Assembly: GCF_016863635.1 (NCBI RefSeq)
Contig: NZ_BOPG01000048.1
Span: 175,499-239,498, forward strand
Reading direction: 5' to 3'
Origin: Virgisporangium aurantiacum
Lineage (GTDB): Bacteria > Actinomycetota > Actinomycetes > Mycobacteriales > Micromonosporaceae
Length of the DNA stretch: 64,000 bases
Positions 15,268 to 23,473 of the stretch are shown here, piece after piece. The first letter of the stretch is position 1. Every line of letters starts with the position of its first letter. The translations under genes and the position numbers were made by a program. The notes beneath the pieces were generated by a model. It did no database searches. It saw nothing but the letters and a program-made list of their open reading frames with translations, and was not told where the DNA came from.

Positions 15268-16827
15268 GTGACGACCAGCCTCCAACGTCCGACTGCGTCA
15301 CCGCGACGAAGTGCCGCCATGCAACCCATGCTTGACAGCTTCGAGATCATCCCCGACCGGCCGCTGCAGACCGGCGGCGTGCCGCGCGTCGGCTGGTCGC
15401 GCACCCGTCCGGCCTCGACGTGGCACCGGGTCTACCTGGTCGCCCTGGTGTTTCTCGATTTCGGCGCCGCCATGATGGCCGACCTGATCTCGGTGAACCT
15501 GTTCCCCACCAAGGCCGGCTCCGACCTCTTCAACCCCGCGTTCCTGCGCCTGGTCACCCTGGTGCTGCTGCCGGCGGCGTGGGTGATCGTCCTCTGGAGC
15601 CACGGCGCCTACGACCGCCGCTACCTGGGCGTCGGCACCGACGAGTTCAAGCGGGTGGTCCGGGCGTCCTGGACGATCGTGGCGGTGGTCGCGTTCCTCG
15701 CGTTCGCCAGCCAGCGCGACCTCTCGCGTATGTCGGTCGGCGTGGCCCTGCTCGGCGGTCTCTGCTGCATTCTGCTGCTGCGTTTCCTGGCCCGCTCGGT
15801 GCTGCACCTGTTGCGGCAGAAGGCCGGCATCGCGACGCACAAGATGGTGCTCGTCGGCACGCTGCCCGAGGCGCTCGAGGTGTACAACGCGATCACCCGC
15901 AACCCGTCCGCCGGGCTGATGCCGGTGGCGATCGCGCTCACCGAGGGCTACACCACGGGTAACGGACGGCCGACCCCGGTGCCGGTGTACGCCGGCCGCG
16001 ACGTCGCGTCGCTGGTCGCCGAGTACAACGCCGACACGATCGCGGTCTGCGGGGGAGCGGCCGGCACCGAGCCGGGCGAACTGCGGCGGCTCGCGTGGCA
16101 GCTCGAGGGCACCGGCGTCGACCTGGTCGTGGCGCCCCAGCTCACCGACATCGCCGGCCCGCGGGTGCACATCCGTCCGGTCGAGGGTCTTCCGCTGCTC
16201 TACGTGGAAGAGCCGAAGATCTCCGGCATCGGCTGGCTGATCAAGAACTTCCTCGACCGGCTGATCGCCCTCCTCGGGCTGATCGTGCTCTCGCCGGTGT
16301 TCCTGGCCATCGCGGTGGCGATCCGGCTCTCCGACAAGGGCCCGATCTTCTTCCGCCAGGCCCGCACCGGCCGCGAGGGCCAGACGTTCCGGGTGTGGAA
16401 GTTCCGCACCATGTACGTCGACGCCGAAGACCGTCTCGCGGAGATGAAGGATCTCAACGAGACCGACGGCATGCTCTTCAAGATCAAGACGAATGACCCG
16501 CGGGTGTTCCCGGCTGGCCGGTTCCTGCGGATCTCCTCGATGGACGAACTTCCGCAGCTGATCAACGTGCTGATGGGGGAGATGTCGCTGGTCGGGCCGC
16601 GCCCGCTGCCCGCCGACGACGGTGACTTCCTCGGTGACGTGCGCCGCCGCCTCCTCGTGCGGCCCGGCATCACCGGCCTGTGGCAGGTGAGCGGACGCTC
16701 CGACCTCTCCTGGGACGACGCCGTGCGGCTCGACCTGTACTACGTCGACAACTGGTCGCTGGTGCTCGACCTGCACATCCTCTGGCGGACGATCGGCGTC
16801 GTCCTGCGCAGCAAGGGCGCCTACTAG
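15268..16827 (+). CDS. Exopolysaccharide polyprenyl glycosylphosphotransferase (WcaJ/WbaP type)
   Basis: A 519-residue initiating sugar-1-phosphate transferase. Four N-terminal helices enclose a CoA-binding-like Rossmann region, then a re-entrant helix (FLDRLIALLGLIVLSPVFL), followed by the catalytic domain. The catalytic signature is GPIFFRQARTGREGQTFRVW, KFRTMYVDAED, SMDELPQLINVLMGEMSLVG, RPLPADD, RPGITGLWQVSGRSDLSWDD. It transfers a hexose-1-phosphate from a nucleotide sugar to undecaprenyl phosphate, the first step of repeat-unit assembly. GTG 15268 has a gggagg Shine-Dalgarno 9 bases upstream; GTG 15223 is the longer alternative. Confidence 0.93.
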   Translation: MTTSLQRPTASPRRSAAMQPMLDSFEIIPDRPLQTGGVPRVGWSRTRPASTWHRVYLVALVFLDFGAAMMADLISVNLFPTKAGSDLFNPAFLRLVTLVLLPAAWVIVLWSHGAYDRRYLGVGTDEFKRVVRASWTIVAVVAFLAFASQRDLSRMSVGVALLGGLCCILLLRFLARSVLHLLRQKAGIATHKMVLVGTLPEALEVYNAITRNPSAGLMPVAIALTEGYTTGNGRPTPVPVYAGRDVASLVAEYNADTIAVCGGAAGTEPGELRRLAWQLEGTGVDLVVAPQLTDIAGPRVHIRPVEGLPLLYVEEPKISGIGWLIKNFLDRLIALLGLIVLSPVFLAIAVAIRLSDKGPIFFRQARTGREGQTFRVWKFRTMYVDAEDRLAEMKDLNETDGMLFKIKTNDPRVFPAGRFLRISSMDELPQLINVLMGEMSLVGPRPLPADDGDFLGDVRRRLLVRPGITGLWQVSGRSDLSWDDAVRLDLYYVDNWSLVLDLHILWRTIGVVLRSKGAY

Positions 16828-16866
16828 ACCTTCCCGGAAGACCGGCAGGGCGGCAGGATCAGGCTC

Positions 16867-18072
16867 GTGACTGCCACCCTCGCGGTTGTCGTGCTGCTGG
16901 CCGCCCTGATCGGTGCGGTCTACGCGGTCGTGCGGATGCGCAGCCGGCGGGGGATCGCCACCGCCGCCCAGCGGGCCACCTACGAGGTCCTGCACATCGC
17001 CGGGCTGGCGGCCGAGCCGCTGCGGGCCGGTCTCACCGACGCGGCCGCGGCCAAGGCGGTCCGGCACCTGCGGACGCTCACCGGCGCCACCGGGCTGGCG
17101 ATCAGCGACGGCCGTCGCCTGCTCGCCTACGACGGCGCCGGCGAGCACCACAAGGAGCAGGTGGCAATGGCCGCCGCCAAGGTGGTCACCTCGGGCCGGT
17201 CCACCGTGCTCGGCCACCCGGATCTGGCCTGCGACCGCATCGACTGCGAGGTGCGCGGCGCGGTGCTGGTCCCGTTGGAGCCGCCGGAGTCCACCGGCTC
17301 GCCGCGGCCGGGTGCGCTGGTGGCGCTGTCGGCGGGGCCGGTGGCACCCGGCCTGGTGCAGGCCACGATGGAGACGGCCGCCTGGGTCTCGGCCCAGCTT
17401 GCCCACGCCGCGCTGGACACGTCACGGGCCCGGTTGGCGCGCGCCGAACTGCGGGCGCTCAGAGCGCAGATCAGTCCCCATTTCATCTACAACGCATTGA
17501 CCGCGATCGCGAGCTTCGTGCGTACCGACCCGGAACTGGCCAGGGAACTGATCCTCGAGTTCGCGGAGTTCACCCGGTACTCCTTCCGCGCTCACGGCGA
17601 CTTCACCACGTTGGCGGAGGAACTGCGTTCGATAGACCGGTATCTCACCATCGAGCGGGCCCGGTTCGGCGAGCGGCTGCAGGTGCGGTTGCAGATCGCG
17701 CCCGAGGTGCTGCCGGTGGGCCTGCCGTTCCTGTGCCTGCAGCCGCTGGTGGAGAACGCGGTGCGGCACGGGCTGTCACGCAAACCGGGGGTGGGGACCC
17801 TGAGCATCGAGGCGCTCGACGCCGGCGCGGAGTGCCACATCACCATCGAGGACGACGGGGTGGGCATGGACCCGGTGGTGCTGCAGGGCCGCGACGGCGA
17901 GGACGCGACCGACGCCGGGCAGCACGTCGGCCTGTCCAATGTGGACGATCGGCTCCGGTCGGTGTTCGGCGACCCGTTCGGGCTGGTCGTGGAGACCGCG
18001 CCGGGCGCCGGCACCAAGGTCAGCATGCGGATCCCGAAGTTCCATCCGGCGGTTCGGGCCCGGGCGGCATAG
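16867..18072 (+). CDS. LytS-type sensor histidine kinase
   Basis: A 401-residue kinase with one N-terminal membrane helix (TLAVVVLLAALIGAVYAVV), a GAF-like sensor (about 40-180), the His_kinase module with phospho-acceptor H205 in LRAQISPHFIYNAL, and an HATPase domain (LQPLVENAVRHGL, then DDGVGMD). This is the LytS/YehU class that pairs with LytTR regulators. The partner LytTR gene follows 40 bases later on the same strand. Homologous pairs sense extracellular pyruvate or other nutrients, and adjacency to sodium/solute symporters downstream fits this. The start is GTG 16867. Confidence 0.92.
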   Translation: MTATLAVVVLLAALIGAVYAVVRMRSRRGIATAAQRATYEVLHIAGLAAEPLRAGLTDAAAAKAVRHLRTLTGATGLAISDGRRLLAYDGAGEHHKEQVAMAAAKVVTSGRSTVLGHPDLACDRIDCEVRGAVLVPLEPPESTGSPRPGALVALSAGPVAPGLVQATMETAAWVSAQLAHAALDTSRARLARAELRALRAQISPHFIYNALTAIASFVRTDPELARELILEFAEFTRYSFRAHGDFTTLAEELRSIDRYLTIERARFGERLQVRLQIAPEVLPVGLPFLCLQPLVENAVRHGLSRKPGVGTLSIEALDAGAECHITIEDDGVGMDPVVLQGRDGEDATDAGQHVGLSNVDDRLRSVFGDPFGLVVETAPGAGTKVSMRIPKFHPAVRARAA

Positions 18073-18112
18073 CCGTGCGCGTATGTAACAGTCTAGGAAT
18101 GAGGCCAGTTAC

Positions 18113-18871
18113 GTGAGCGCCTTTCTGCGGATACTCGCGGTCGACGACGAGCCGCCGGCTCTCGACGAACTCGCCTACCTGCTGCGCGCCGACCGGCGGG
18201 TGGCCCGCGTCTACACGGCCGGTGACGCCACCGAGGCGCTGCGCGTCCTGCGCGACACCGACATCGACGTCGTCTACCTCGACATCCGCATGCCCGGGCT
18301 CGACGGCATGGAGCTGGCCCGGGTGCTCGGCCGGTTCGCCAAGCCGCCCGCGGTGGTGTTCGTGACCGCGTACGACGACCGCGCCGCCGAGGCGTTCGAC
18401 CTCGGCGTCACCGACTACGTGCGCAAGCCCGTGCAGACCGATCGCATCGCCGAGTCGCTGCGCCGGGTGCTCGCCGCCCGGCTCGTGCCGCAACACCCCG
18501 CGGTGCAGGCGAGCCGGGAACGCGAGGACGACCCCACCATTCCGGTCGAACTGGCCGGAACCACCCGCCTCCTGCCGAGAAGCTCGGTCCGCTGGGTGGA
18601 GGCGCAGGGCGACTACGCCCGGTTGCACACGTCCGACGGCTCCCACCTGGTGCGGGTGGCGCTGGCCACGCTTGCCGAGCGCTGGGCCGATGCCGGATTT
18701 GTCCGCATCCACCGCTCGTACCTCGTCCAACTGGGCCTGATCACCGAACTGCGCCTCGCCAACGGCGGTTACGTGGTGAGCATCGACGGCCGGGAACTCC
18801 CGGTGAGCCGCCGGCACACGCGGGAACTGAAGGACCGCCTGGTCAGGGCCGCCAAGCAAAACTGGCGTTAG
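18113..18871 (+). CDS. LytTR family response regulator
   Basis: A 252-residue regulator: receiver domain 1-125 with acidic pocket DDE (11-13), phospho-acceptor D57 in YLDIRMPG and the KPVQ lysine near 103; then a LytTR DNA-binding domain (about 150-250, with VRWVEAQGDYARLHTSDG, FVRIHRSYLVQ and LPVSRRHTRELK). It is the cognate regulator of the upstream LytS-type kinase. LytTR regulators bind paired direct repeats near promoters; a candidate repeat cluster lies at 26827-26854 ahead of a symporter operon. The GTG start at 18113 is preceded by a modest aatgagg. Confidence 0.93.
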   Translation: MSAFLRILAVDDEPPALDELAYLLRADRRVARVYTAGDATEALRVLRDTDIDVVYLDIRMPGLDGMELARVLGRFAKPPAVVFVTAYDDRAAEAFDLGVTDYVRKPVQTDRIAESLRRVLAARLVPQHPAVQASREREDDPTIPVELAGTTRLLPRSSVRWVEAQGDYARLHTSDGSHLVRVALATLAERWADAGFVRIHRSYLVQLGLITELRLANGGYVVSIDGRELPVSRRHTRELKDRLVRAAKQNWR

Positions 18872-18913
18872 GCCCGCGCAACCCGTCGCCGCCACCCAGG
18901 CTTTTATGCAGAG

Positions 18914-18941
18914 GGCACACTAAACCTTCACATCGTGTGCC
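18914..18941 (+). promoter_or_regulatory. Inverted repeat upstream of the OmpR-type regulator
   Basis: Seven-bp arms (ggcacac at 18914-18920, gtgtgcc at 18935-18941) separated by 14 bases, 35 bases before the ATG of the response regulator. It could be an operator, possibly for autoregulation, or a weak terminator for the LytTR gene. No direct evidence for either. Confidence 0.3.
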
Positions 18942-18976
18942 GGCTACGCGCACGCCCGCTGAATAAGGTGCTCAGC

Positions 18977-19669
18977 ATGGATGACAGGCGTCGGATCCTC
19001 GTGGTCGAAGACGAGCGCACCATCGCCGAGGCCGTGGCCGCCCGCCTCCGGGCGGAGGGCTTCGCGATCGACGTCGTCCACGACGGGCCGTCGGCCGTGC
19101 AGGCCGCCCGCAGCACGCGTCCGGATCTGATCATTCTCGACATCATGCTGCCCGGATTCGACGGTCTCGAGGTGTGCCGGCGCATCCAGGCCGAGCGCCC
19201 GGTGCCGGTGATCATGCTGACCGCCCGCGACGACGAGACCGACCTGCTGGTGGGCCTCGCCGTGGGCGCCGACGACTACCTCACCAAGCCGTTCTCGCTG
19301 CGCGAGCTCACCGCCCGCGTCCACGCGGTCCTGCGCCGCATGGAGAAGGCGGCGCGAACCGAGCCCGACGCCCCGCCGCCGATCCTGGTGGGCGACCTGG
19401 AGATCAACCGCGCCGAGCGGCGGGTGCGCCGGGCCGGCGTCGAGGCCCACCTGACGCCCACCGAGTTCGACCTGCTCGTGCACCTGGCCCGGCGGCCACG
19501 GGCGGTGCTGCCCCGGGAACGCCTGCTGGCCGACATCTGGGGCTGGGCCGACGCGTCGGGCACCCGCACCGTCGACAGTCACATCAAGGCACTGCGCCGC
19601 AAGCTCGGCTCCGACCTGATCCGCACCGTGCACGGCGTCGGGTACGCACTGGAGGCCACATCACCATGA
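18977..19669 (+). CDS. OmpR/PhoB family response regulator
   Basis: A 230-residue two-domain regulator. The receiver has the acidic pair ED at 11-12, D55 in IILDIMLPG and KPFSLREL; the winged-helix domain (about 130-228) has LTPTEFDLLVHLARRP, RERLLADIWGW and RTVDSHIKALRRKLG. ATG 18977 is chosen because aaggtg lies 7 bases upstream; the open frame to 18935 adds a basic tail without similarity. Its TGA stop overlaps the kinase ATG (ATGA), indicating translational coupling. Stimulus unknown. Confidence 0.95.
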   Translation: MDDRRRILVVEDERTIAEAVAARLRAEGFAIDVVHDGPSAVQAARSTRPDLIILDIMLPGFDGLEVCRRIQAERPVPVIMLTARDDETDLLVGLAVGADDYLTKPFSLRELTARVHAVLRRMEKAARTEPDAPPPILVGDLEINRAERRVRRAGVEAHLTPTEFDLLVHLARRPRAVLPRERLLADIWGWADASGTRTVDSHIKALRRKLGSDLIRTVHGVGYALEATSP

Positions 19670-20658
19670 TGCTGCCCCGTCCCCTCGACTCCATCCGCTC
19701 GATCAAGCTCAAGCTGGGCATCCTGCTGTTCACGTCCGGCGGCGCCGGGTTCGCGGTGTTCGTCTACGGCACCAACTACTTCTTCCCGTGGCGCACGGCG
19801 CTCACCGCGTTCCTCGTCGCGCTCGTGACGTCGCAGGTGGTCGCCCACGGCATGACGTCGCCGCTGCGCGAGATGACCGCGAACGCCCGCGCCATGGCGA
19901 AGGGCGACTACAGCCGCCGGGTGCGGGCGACCTCGCGCGACGAGGTCGGCCAGCTCGCCGTCGCCTTCAACTCGATGGCCGAAGACCTGGAAGCGGCCGA
20001 CCGCCAACGCCGCGAACTGATCGCGAACGTGTCACACGAGCTGCGCACGCCGATCACCGCGCTGCAGGCGGTGCTGGAGAACATCATCGACGGCGTCGCC
20101 GACCCCGACACGCTCAAGACCGCCCTCGGCCAGACCGAACGCCTCGGCCGCCTGGTCACCGAACTCCTCGACCTGTCCCGCATCGACGCCGGCGTGCTCC
20201 CGCTGTACCGCGCGCCGATCGCCCTGCACGACCTGGTCGACGAGGTGGTGGCCGAGGTGCACGTGTCCGCGGTCGCGGCCGGCCGCGACGTGCGGTTCGA
20301 AAGCTCGGTACCCGCCGACGCGACCGCGTACGCCGATCGCGAACGGCTGTACCAGGTCCTGGTCAACTTGCTCGACAACGCTGTGCGGCACAGCCCGCCG
20401 AACAGTCCGGTCACGGTGTCAGCCGAGGTCGGTCCCGGCGGCTGCGCCATCGAGGTCCGCGACCGCGGCCCGGGCATCGCCCCGGCCGACCGCGAGCGCG
20501 TGTTCGAACGCTTCACCCGCGGCGGCCGCCCGTCCGGCGGCGGCACCGGCCTCGGCCTGGCCATCGCGCAGTGGGTGGTGGAACTGCATGGAGGCACAAT
20601 CGCGGTGCTCGACTCGTCGGTCGGGTGCCGGATCCGGGTAACCCTGCCCGCCCCCTAG
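19666..20658 (+). CDS. Sensor histidine kinase (HAMP-HisKA-HATPase)
   Basis: A 330-residue kinase: two closely spaced N-terminal helices (about 15-35 and 43-60) with almost no extracytoplasmic sensor, a HAMP domain (about 62-112), HisKA with H124 in NVSHELRTPITAL, and HATPase with NLLDNAVRHSP, DRGPGIAPADRERVF and GGTGLGLAIA. The short loop suggests it senses within or near the membrane, or through a partner such as the downstream multi-spanning protein (inference). ATG 19666 overlaps the regulator stop by four bases. Confidence 0.95.
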   Translation: MMLPRPLDSIRSIKLKLGILLFTSGGAGFAVFVYGTNYFFPWRTALTAFLVALVTSQVVAHGMTSPLREMTANARAMAKGDYSRRVRATSRDEVGQLAVAFNSMAEDLEAADRQRRELIANVSHELRTPITALQAVLENIIDGVADPDTLKTALGQTERLGRLVTELLDLSRIDAGVLPLYRAPIALHDLVDEVVAEVHVSAVAAGRDVRFESSVPADATAYADRERLYQVLVNLLDNAVRHSPPNSPVTVSAEVGPGGCAIEVRDRGPGIAPADRERVFERFTRGGRPSGGGTGLGLAIAQWVVELHGGTIAVLDSSVGCRIRVTLPAP

Positions 20659-20695
20659 GCCAGTCCTAGCTGCGGGCCGTCAAAGGAGCGGCGAC

Positions 20696-23035
20696 GTGGA
20701 ACCCAAGGTTGATCTTGTAAAACACGGAAAATGGCGGGCCGTCGATCCGGCGCCGGCTGATCGCGTGGAAGAAAGCGAGAATACGGGCACAGCCCCCTCC
20801 GACGCCGGAAATCCATCGGGCACCGGCGCCCGCCGGCCGTCGAGCCGCACCCGCCAGGTCGGCCGGCGAACCGTGGTCGTACGCCGCACCGGCACCCGCC
20901 CGGCAAGCACCCGCACCACCCCCTGGACCTCTCCCGACGCCCCCCACCCCGACCCCGTCCCCCGCCAACCCGGCCCCAAGGCCCCACCACCGCCCCTCGG
21001 CACCCCACCGGCCGGCATCCCATCGCCCAGCGCCGCGTCTCCCGGCGCCGCATCTCCCGGCGCCGCGTCTCCTGGCGCCGCGTTTCCCGGCGTCCCATCG
21101 CCCGGTGCCGCGTCTCCCGGCGCCGCACCCCGCACCGCTTCATCGCGTGGCGCGGCCCACGGCGCACCGCCCCCGCCGGGCGCGACCCATCCGGCCGGCC
21201 CGACCCGCCCGCCAACACCACGGACCGCCCCGGGCACGCCGTCGACCGCCCCGGCGACGGCAGCGACCGGCCCGGCAACGTCACGAACGCCGGCGACCGG
21301 CCCGGGAACGGCCGGCACTCGCCCGGGCATGGCCGCGTCCGGGCCGGGGACCGCCGCGACTCGCCCGGGAACCGCCGCGTCCGGGCCGGGGATGGCCGCG
21401 TCCGGGCCGGGGATGGCCTCGACTGGGCCGGGACGGCCGGGAACGGCCGCTACCGGGCCGGGGGCGATGCCGGCTTCCGGGCCGGCTGGGCCGGCGCGAC
21501 CCGGGGTCTGGCCCGCGCCGGCGCCGTACTCCGGTGCACCGCTCCCCGGGCAGGTCATGGTGTCCCGGCCCACGTTCTTCAGCCGCTACTGGCCGCAGCC
21601 GGAGACGCCGGCGGGTGGTGCGGCGCTTGCCGCGAGCGTCGCGGTCGGGGTCACGGCCGGAGCGGCGTTGACCGTGAGCCGGCCCGGGCTCGGGTGGCTG
21701 CTGCTCGGGTTGGTCGCCGCCGGCGGGATCGCGTTCGTGCTGCGGGCCGAAGGGGTGCGGCTGTCGCGGTCCCGGATTCTTTGGGGTCTGGCGGCCATCG
21801 CGTTGCTGGCCGTGGGTACGGTGCGGTCGGCGGGCTGGTTGTTCGCGTTGTGCGTCCCCGTGGCCCTTGCCTGTGGCGGCCTCGCGCTCGCCGGTGGCCG
21901 CACCACGCGTGGACTCTTCGCCGGTGCCTACGCTATTCCGTTCGCGGCGCTGCGCTCGGTGTTCTGGTGGGTGGAGGGCTTCGACCGGATCCGCAAGCGT
22001 CAGGATGGCAGCCGCCCGGTGCGGCTGCTCGCGGCGGCCGGGGTGGGTGTCGCGCTCCTGGTGGTGTTCGGTGCGCTGTTCGCCAGCGCCGATCCGACGT
22101 TCGCGAAGATCCTGGAGGCGGCGCTGCCCGACGTCGACGGAGCGGGGCTCGTCGGCACGGTGGCCCGGGTCGTGGTGTTCGGGTGGGGCGCGGTCGGCGC
22201 GGTTTACCTGGCCACCCGGCCGCCGACGTTCGACCGGGTCGCGGAGGGTGGCGGCACGCCGGTGCGGCGGCTCGAATGGCTGGTGCCGATCGTGCTGCTC
22301 GACCTGCTGTTCGCCGCGTTCGTCGCGGTGCAGTTCGGCAACTGGTTCGGCGGCGACCGGTACGTGCAGGAGACCGACGGTCTCACCTACGCCGAGTATG
22401 CGCGGGGCGGGTTCTGGCAGCTCACCGTCGTCACGATCTTGACGCTCGGGGTGCTGGCGGTGGCGGCCCGGAAGGCGCCGCGGTGCGACGGTGGCGACCG
22501 GGCCGCGATGCGCATCGGGCTGGGCCTGCTCGCCGGGCTCGCGCTGGTGGTGGTCATCTCGGCGCTGGCCAGGATGAACGCGTACGAGCAGGCCTACGGG
22601 CTTACCCGGCTGCGGCTGCTCGTCGCGGCGTGTGAGATCTGGTTCGGGCTGATCTTCCTGATGGTGCTCGCCAACGGCGTGCGGCTGCGTCCGCTCGGGC
22701 GGCGCAAGGGCGGCTGGCTGCAGAAGGCGGCGTTCGGTACCGGCGTCGCCATGCTGCTCCTGCTCGCGGCGCTGAACCCCGACGGGATGATCGCCGACCG
22801 CAACATCGACCGGTACGAGGCGACCAAGCGGATCGACGTCTACTACCTGGGTGAGCTGTCGGCCGACGCCGTGCCCGCGCTCGACCGGCTGCCCGAACCC
22901 CTGCGCTCCTGCGCGCTGCGGGACATCAAGCGCCGGATGAACCTCGAGCACGACGCCTGGTACGAGTTCAACTGGGGCCGGCAGGCCGCCCGCGATCACC
23001 GGCCCGGCAGCAACACCTACTGCACAGGTTCCTGA
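20696..23035 (+). CDS. DUF4153/DUF4173-type membrane protein with Pro/Ala/Gly-rich N-terminal extension
   Basis: A 779-residue protein. Residues about 40-285 form a low-complexity head rich in Pro, Ala, Gly, Ser and Thr with two families of short repeats. From about residue 290 there are some ten helices and a conserved segment (MNAYEQAYGLTRLRLLVA) typical of the DUF4173 group, then a C-terminal extracytoplasmic stretch with RNIDRYEATKRIDVYYLGELS. The start is GTG 20696 behind aaaggag. It follows the OmpR-type kinase by 37 bases and may be cotranscribed. Function unknown. The head is absent from many relatives and may be a cell-wall-spanning or cytoplasmic scaffold. Confidence 0.75.
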   Translation: MEPKVDLVKHGKWRAVDPAPADRVEESENTGTAPSDAGNPSGTGARRPSSRTRQVGRRTVVVRRTGTRPASTRTTPWTSPDAPHPDPVPRQPGPKAPPPPLGTPPAGIPSPSAASPGAASPGAASPGAAFPGVPSPGAASPGAAPRTASSRGAAHGAPPPPGATHPAGPTRPPTPRTAPGTPSTAPATAATGPATSRTPATGPGTAGTRPGMAASGPGTAATRPGTAASGPGMAASGPGMASTGPGRPGTAATGPGAMPASGPAGPARPGVWPAPAPYSGAPLPGQVMVSRPTFFSRYWPQPETPAGGAALAASVAVGVTAGAALTVSRPGLGWLLLGLVAAGGIAFVLRAEGVRLSRSRILWGLAAIALLAVGTVRSAGWLFALCVPVALACGGLALAGGRTTRGLFAGAYAIPFAALRSVFWWVEGFDRIRKRQDGSRPVRLLAAAGVGVALLVVFGALFASADPTFAKILEAALPDVDGAGLVGTVARVVVFGWGAVGAVYLATRPPTFDRVAEGGGTPVRRLEWLVPIVLLDLLFAAFVAVQFGNWFGGDRYVQETDGLTYAEYARGGFWQLTVVTILTLGVLAVAARKAPRCDGGDRAAMRIGLGLLAGLALVVVISALARMNAYEQAYGLTRLRLLVAACEIWFGLIFLMVLANGVRLRPLGRRKGGWLQKAAFGTGVAMLLLLAALNPDGMIADRNIDRYEATKRIDVYYLGELSADAVPALDRLPEPLRSCALRDIKRRMNLEHDAWYEFNWGRQAARDHRPGSNTYCTGS
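21030..21470 (+). repeat. In-frame degenerate short repeats in the DUF4173-type gene
   Basis: Two zones occur. From about 21030 to 21130, a 15-bp unit encodes S-P-G-A-A; from about 21290 to 21470, units encode (A/S)-G-P-G-(T/M)-A. The units are imperfect, in frame and do not interrupt the reading frame. Slippage-prone, so length variation among strains is expected. Confidence 0.8.
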
Positions 23036-23080
23036 GAACATCCGTTGCCGGGAGCGGCGGCTTCAGCGAGGATGCGTCGC

Positions 23081-23473
23081 ATGGCCGCCGCCGATCCGGC
23101 CCCACCGCCGCCTGACCGGGTTCGGATAGTTCTCGCCGACGCTGCCCGGGCCCGCCGCGCCGGGCAGGTCCGTACCGAACTCGCCGAGCAGAGCGGCGTG
23201 GGCGAAGCCCTGCTCACCGGGCTGATGCGGGCCCAACTCGGGCTCGCGTTGCGGCTCGCCCTGGTGGTGGCCGTCGGGCTGGGCGGGCTGCCGCTGCTGT
23301 TCGTGGTGGCGCCGGCGGTCGCCGAGGCGAGCCTGTTCGGCGTCACGTTGCCGTGGCTGCTGCTCGGGCTGGTCGCCTACCCGTTCCTGTTCGTGGTCGG
23401 TGCCACCTACGTGTGGCTGTCCGAGCGCACCGAGCGCGAGTTCGCGGAGCTGGTCGACCGGAAGAAAACGTGA
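23081..23473 (+). CDS. Small two-helix membrane protein, DUF485-like partner of a symporter
   Basis: About 130 residues: a soluble N-terminal helix (RVRIVLADAARARRAGQVRT), two membrane helices (ALRLALVVAVGLGGLPLLFVV and LPWLLLGLVAYPFLFVVGAT) and a cytoplasmic tail with SERTEREFAELVDRK. The size, topology and four-base overlap with the downstream symporter match the DUF485 small subunits that accompany acetate-type symporters. ATG 23081 has gagg 9 bases upstream; ATG 23072 or TTG 23045 would lengthen it. Confidence 0.75.
   Translation: MAAADPAPPPPDRVRIVLADAARARRAGQVRTELAEQSGVGEALLTGLMRAQLGLALRLALVVAVGLGGLPLLFVVAPAVAEASLFGVTLPWLLLGLVAYPFLFVVGATYVWLSERTEREFAELVDRKKT

Noticed and set aside
21030..21470. 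CRISPR-like repeat array
   Set aside because: Units are short, contiguous, in frame and without spacers; they encode a low-complexity protein segment.
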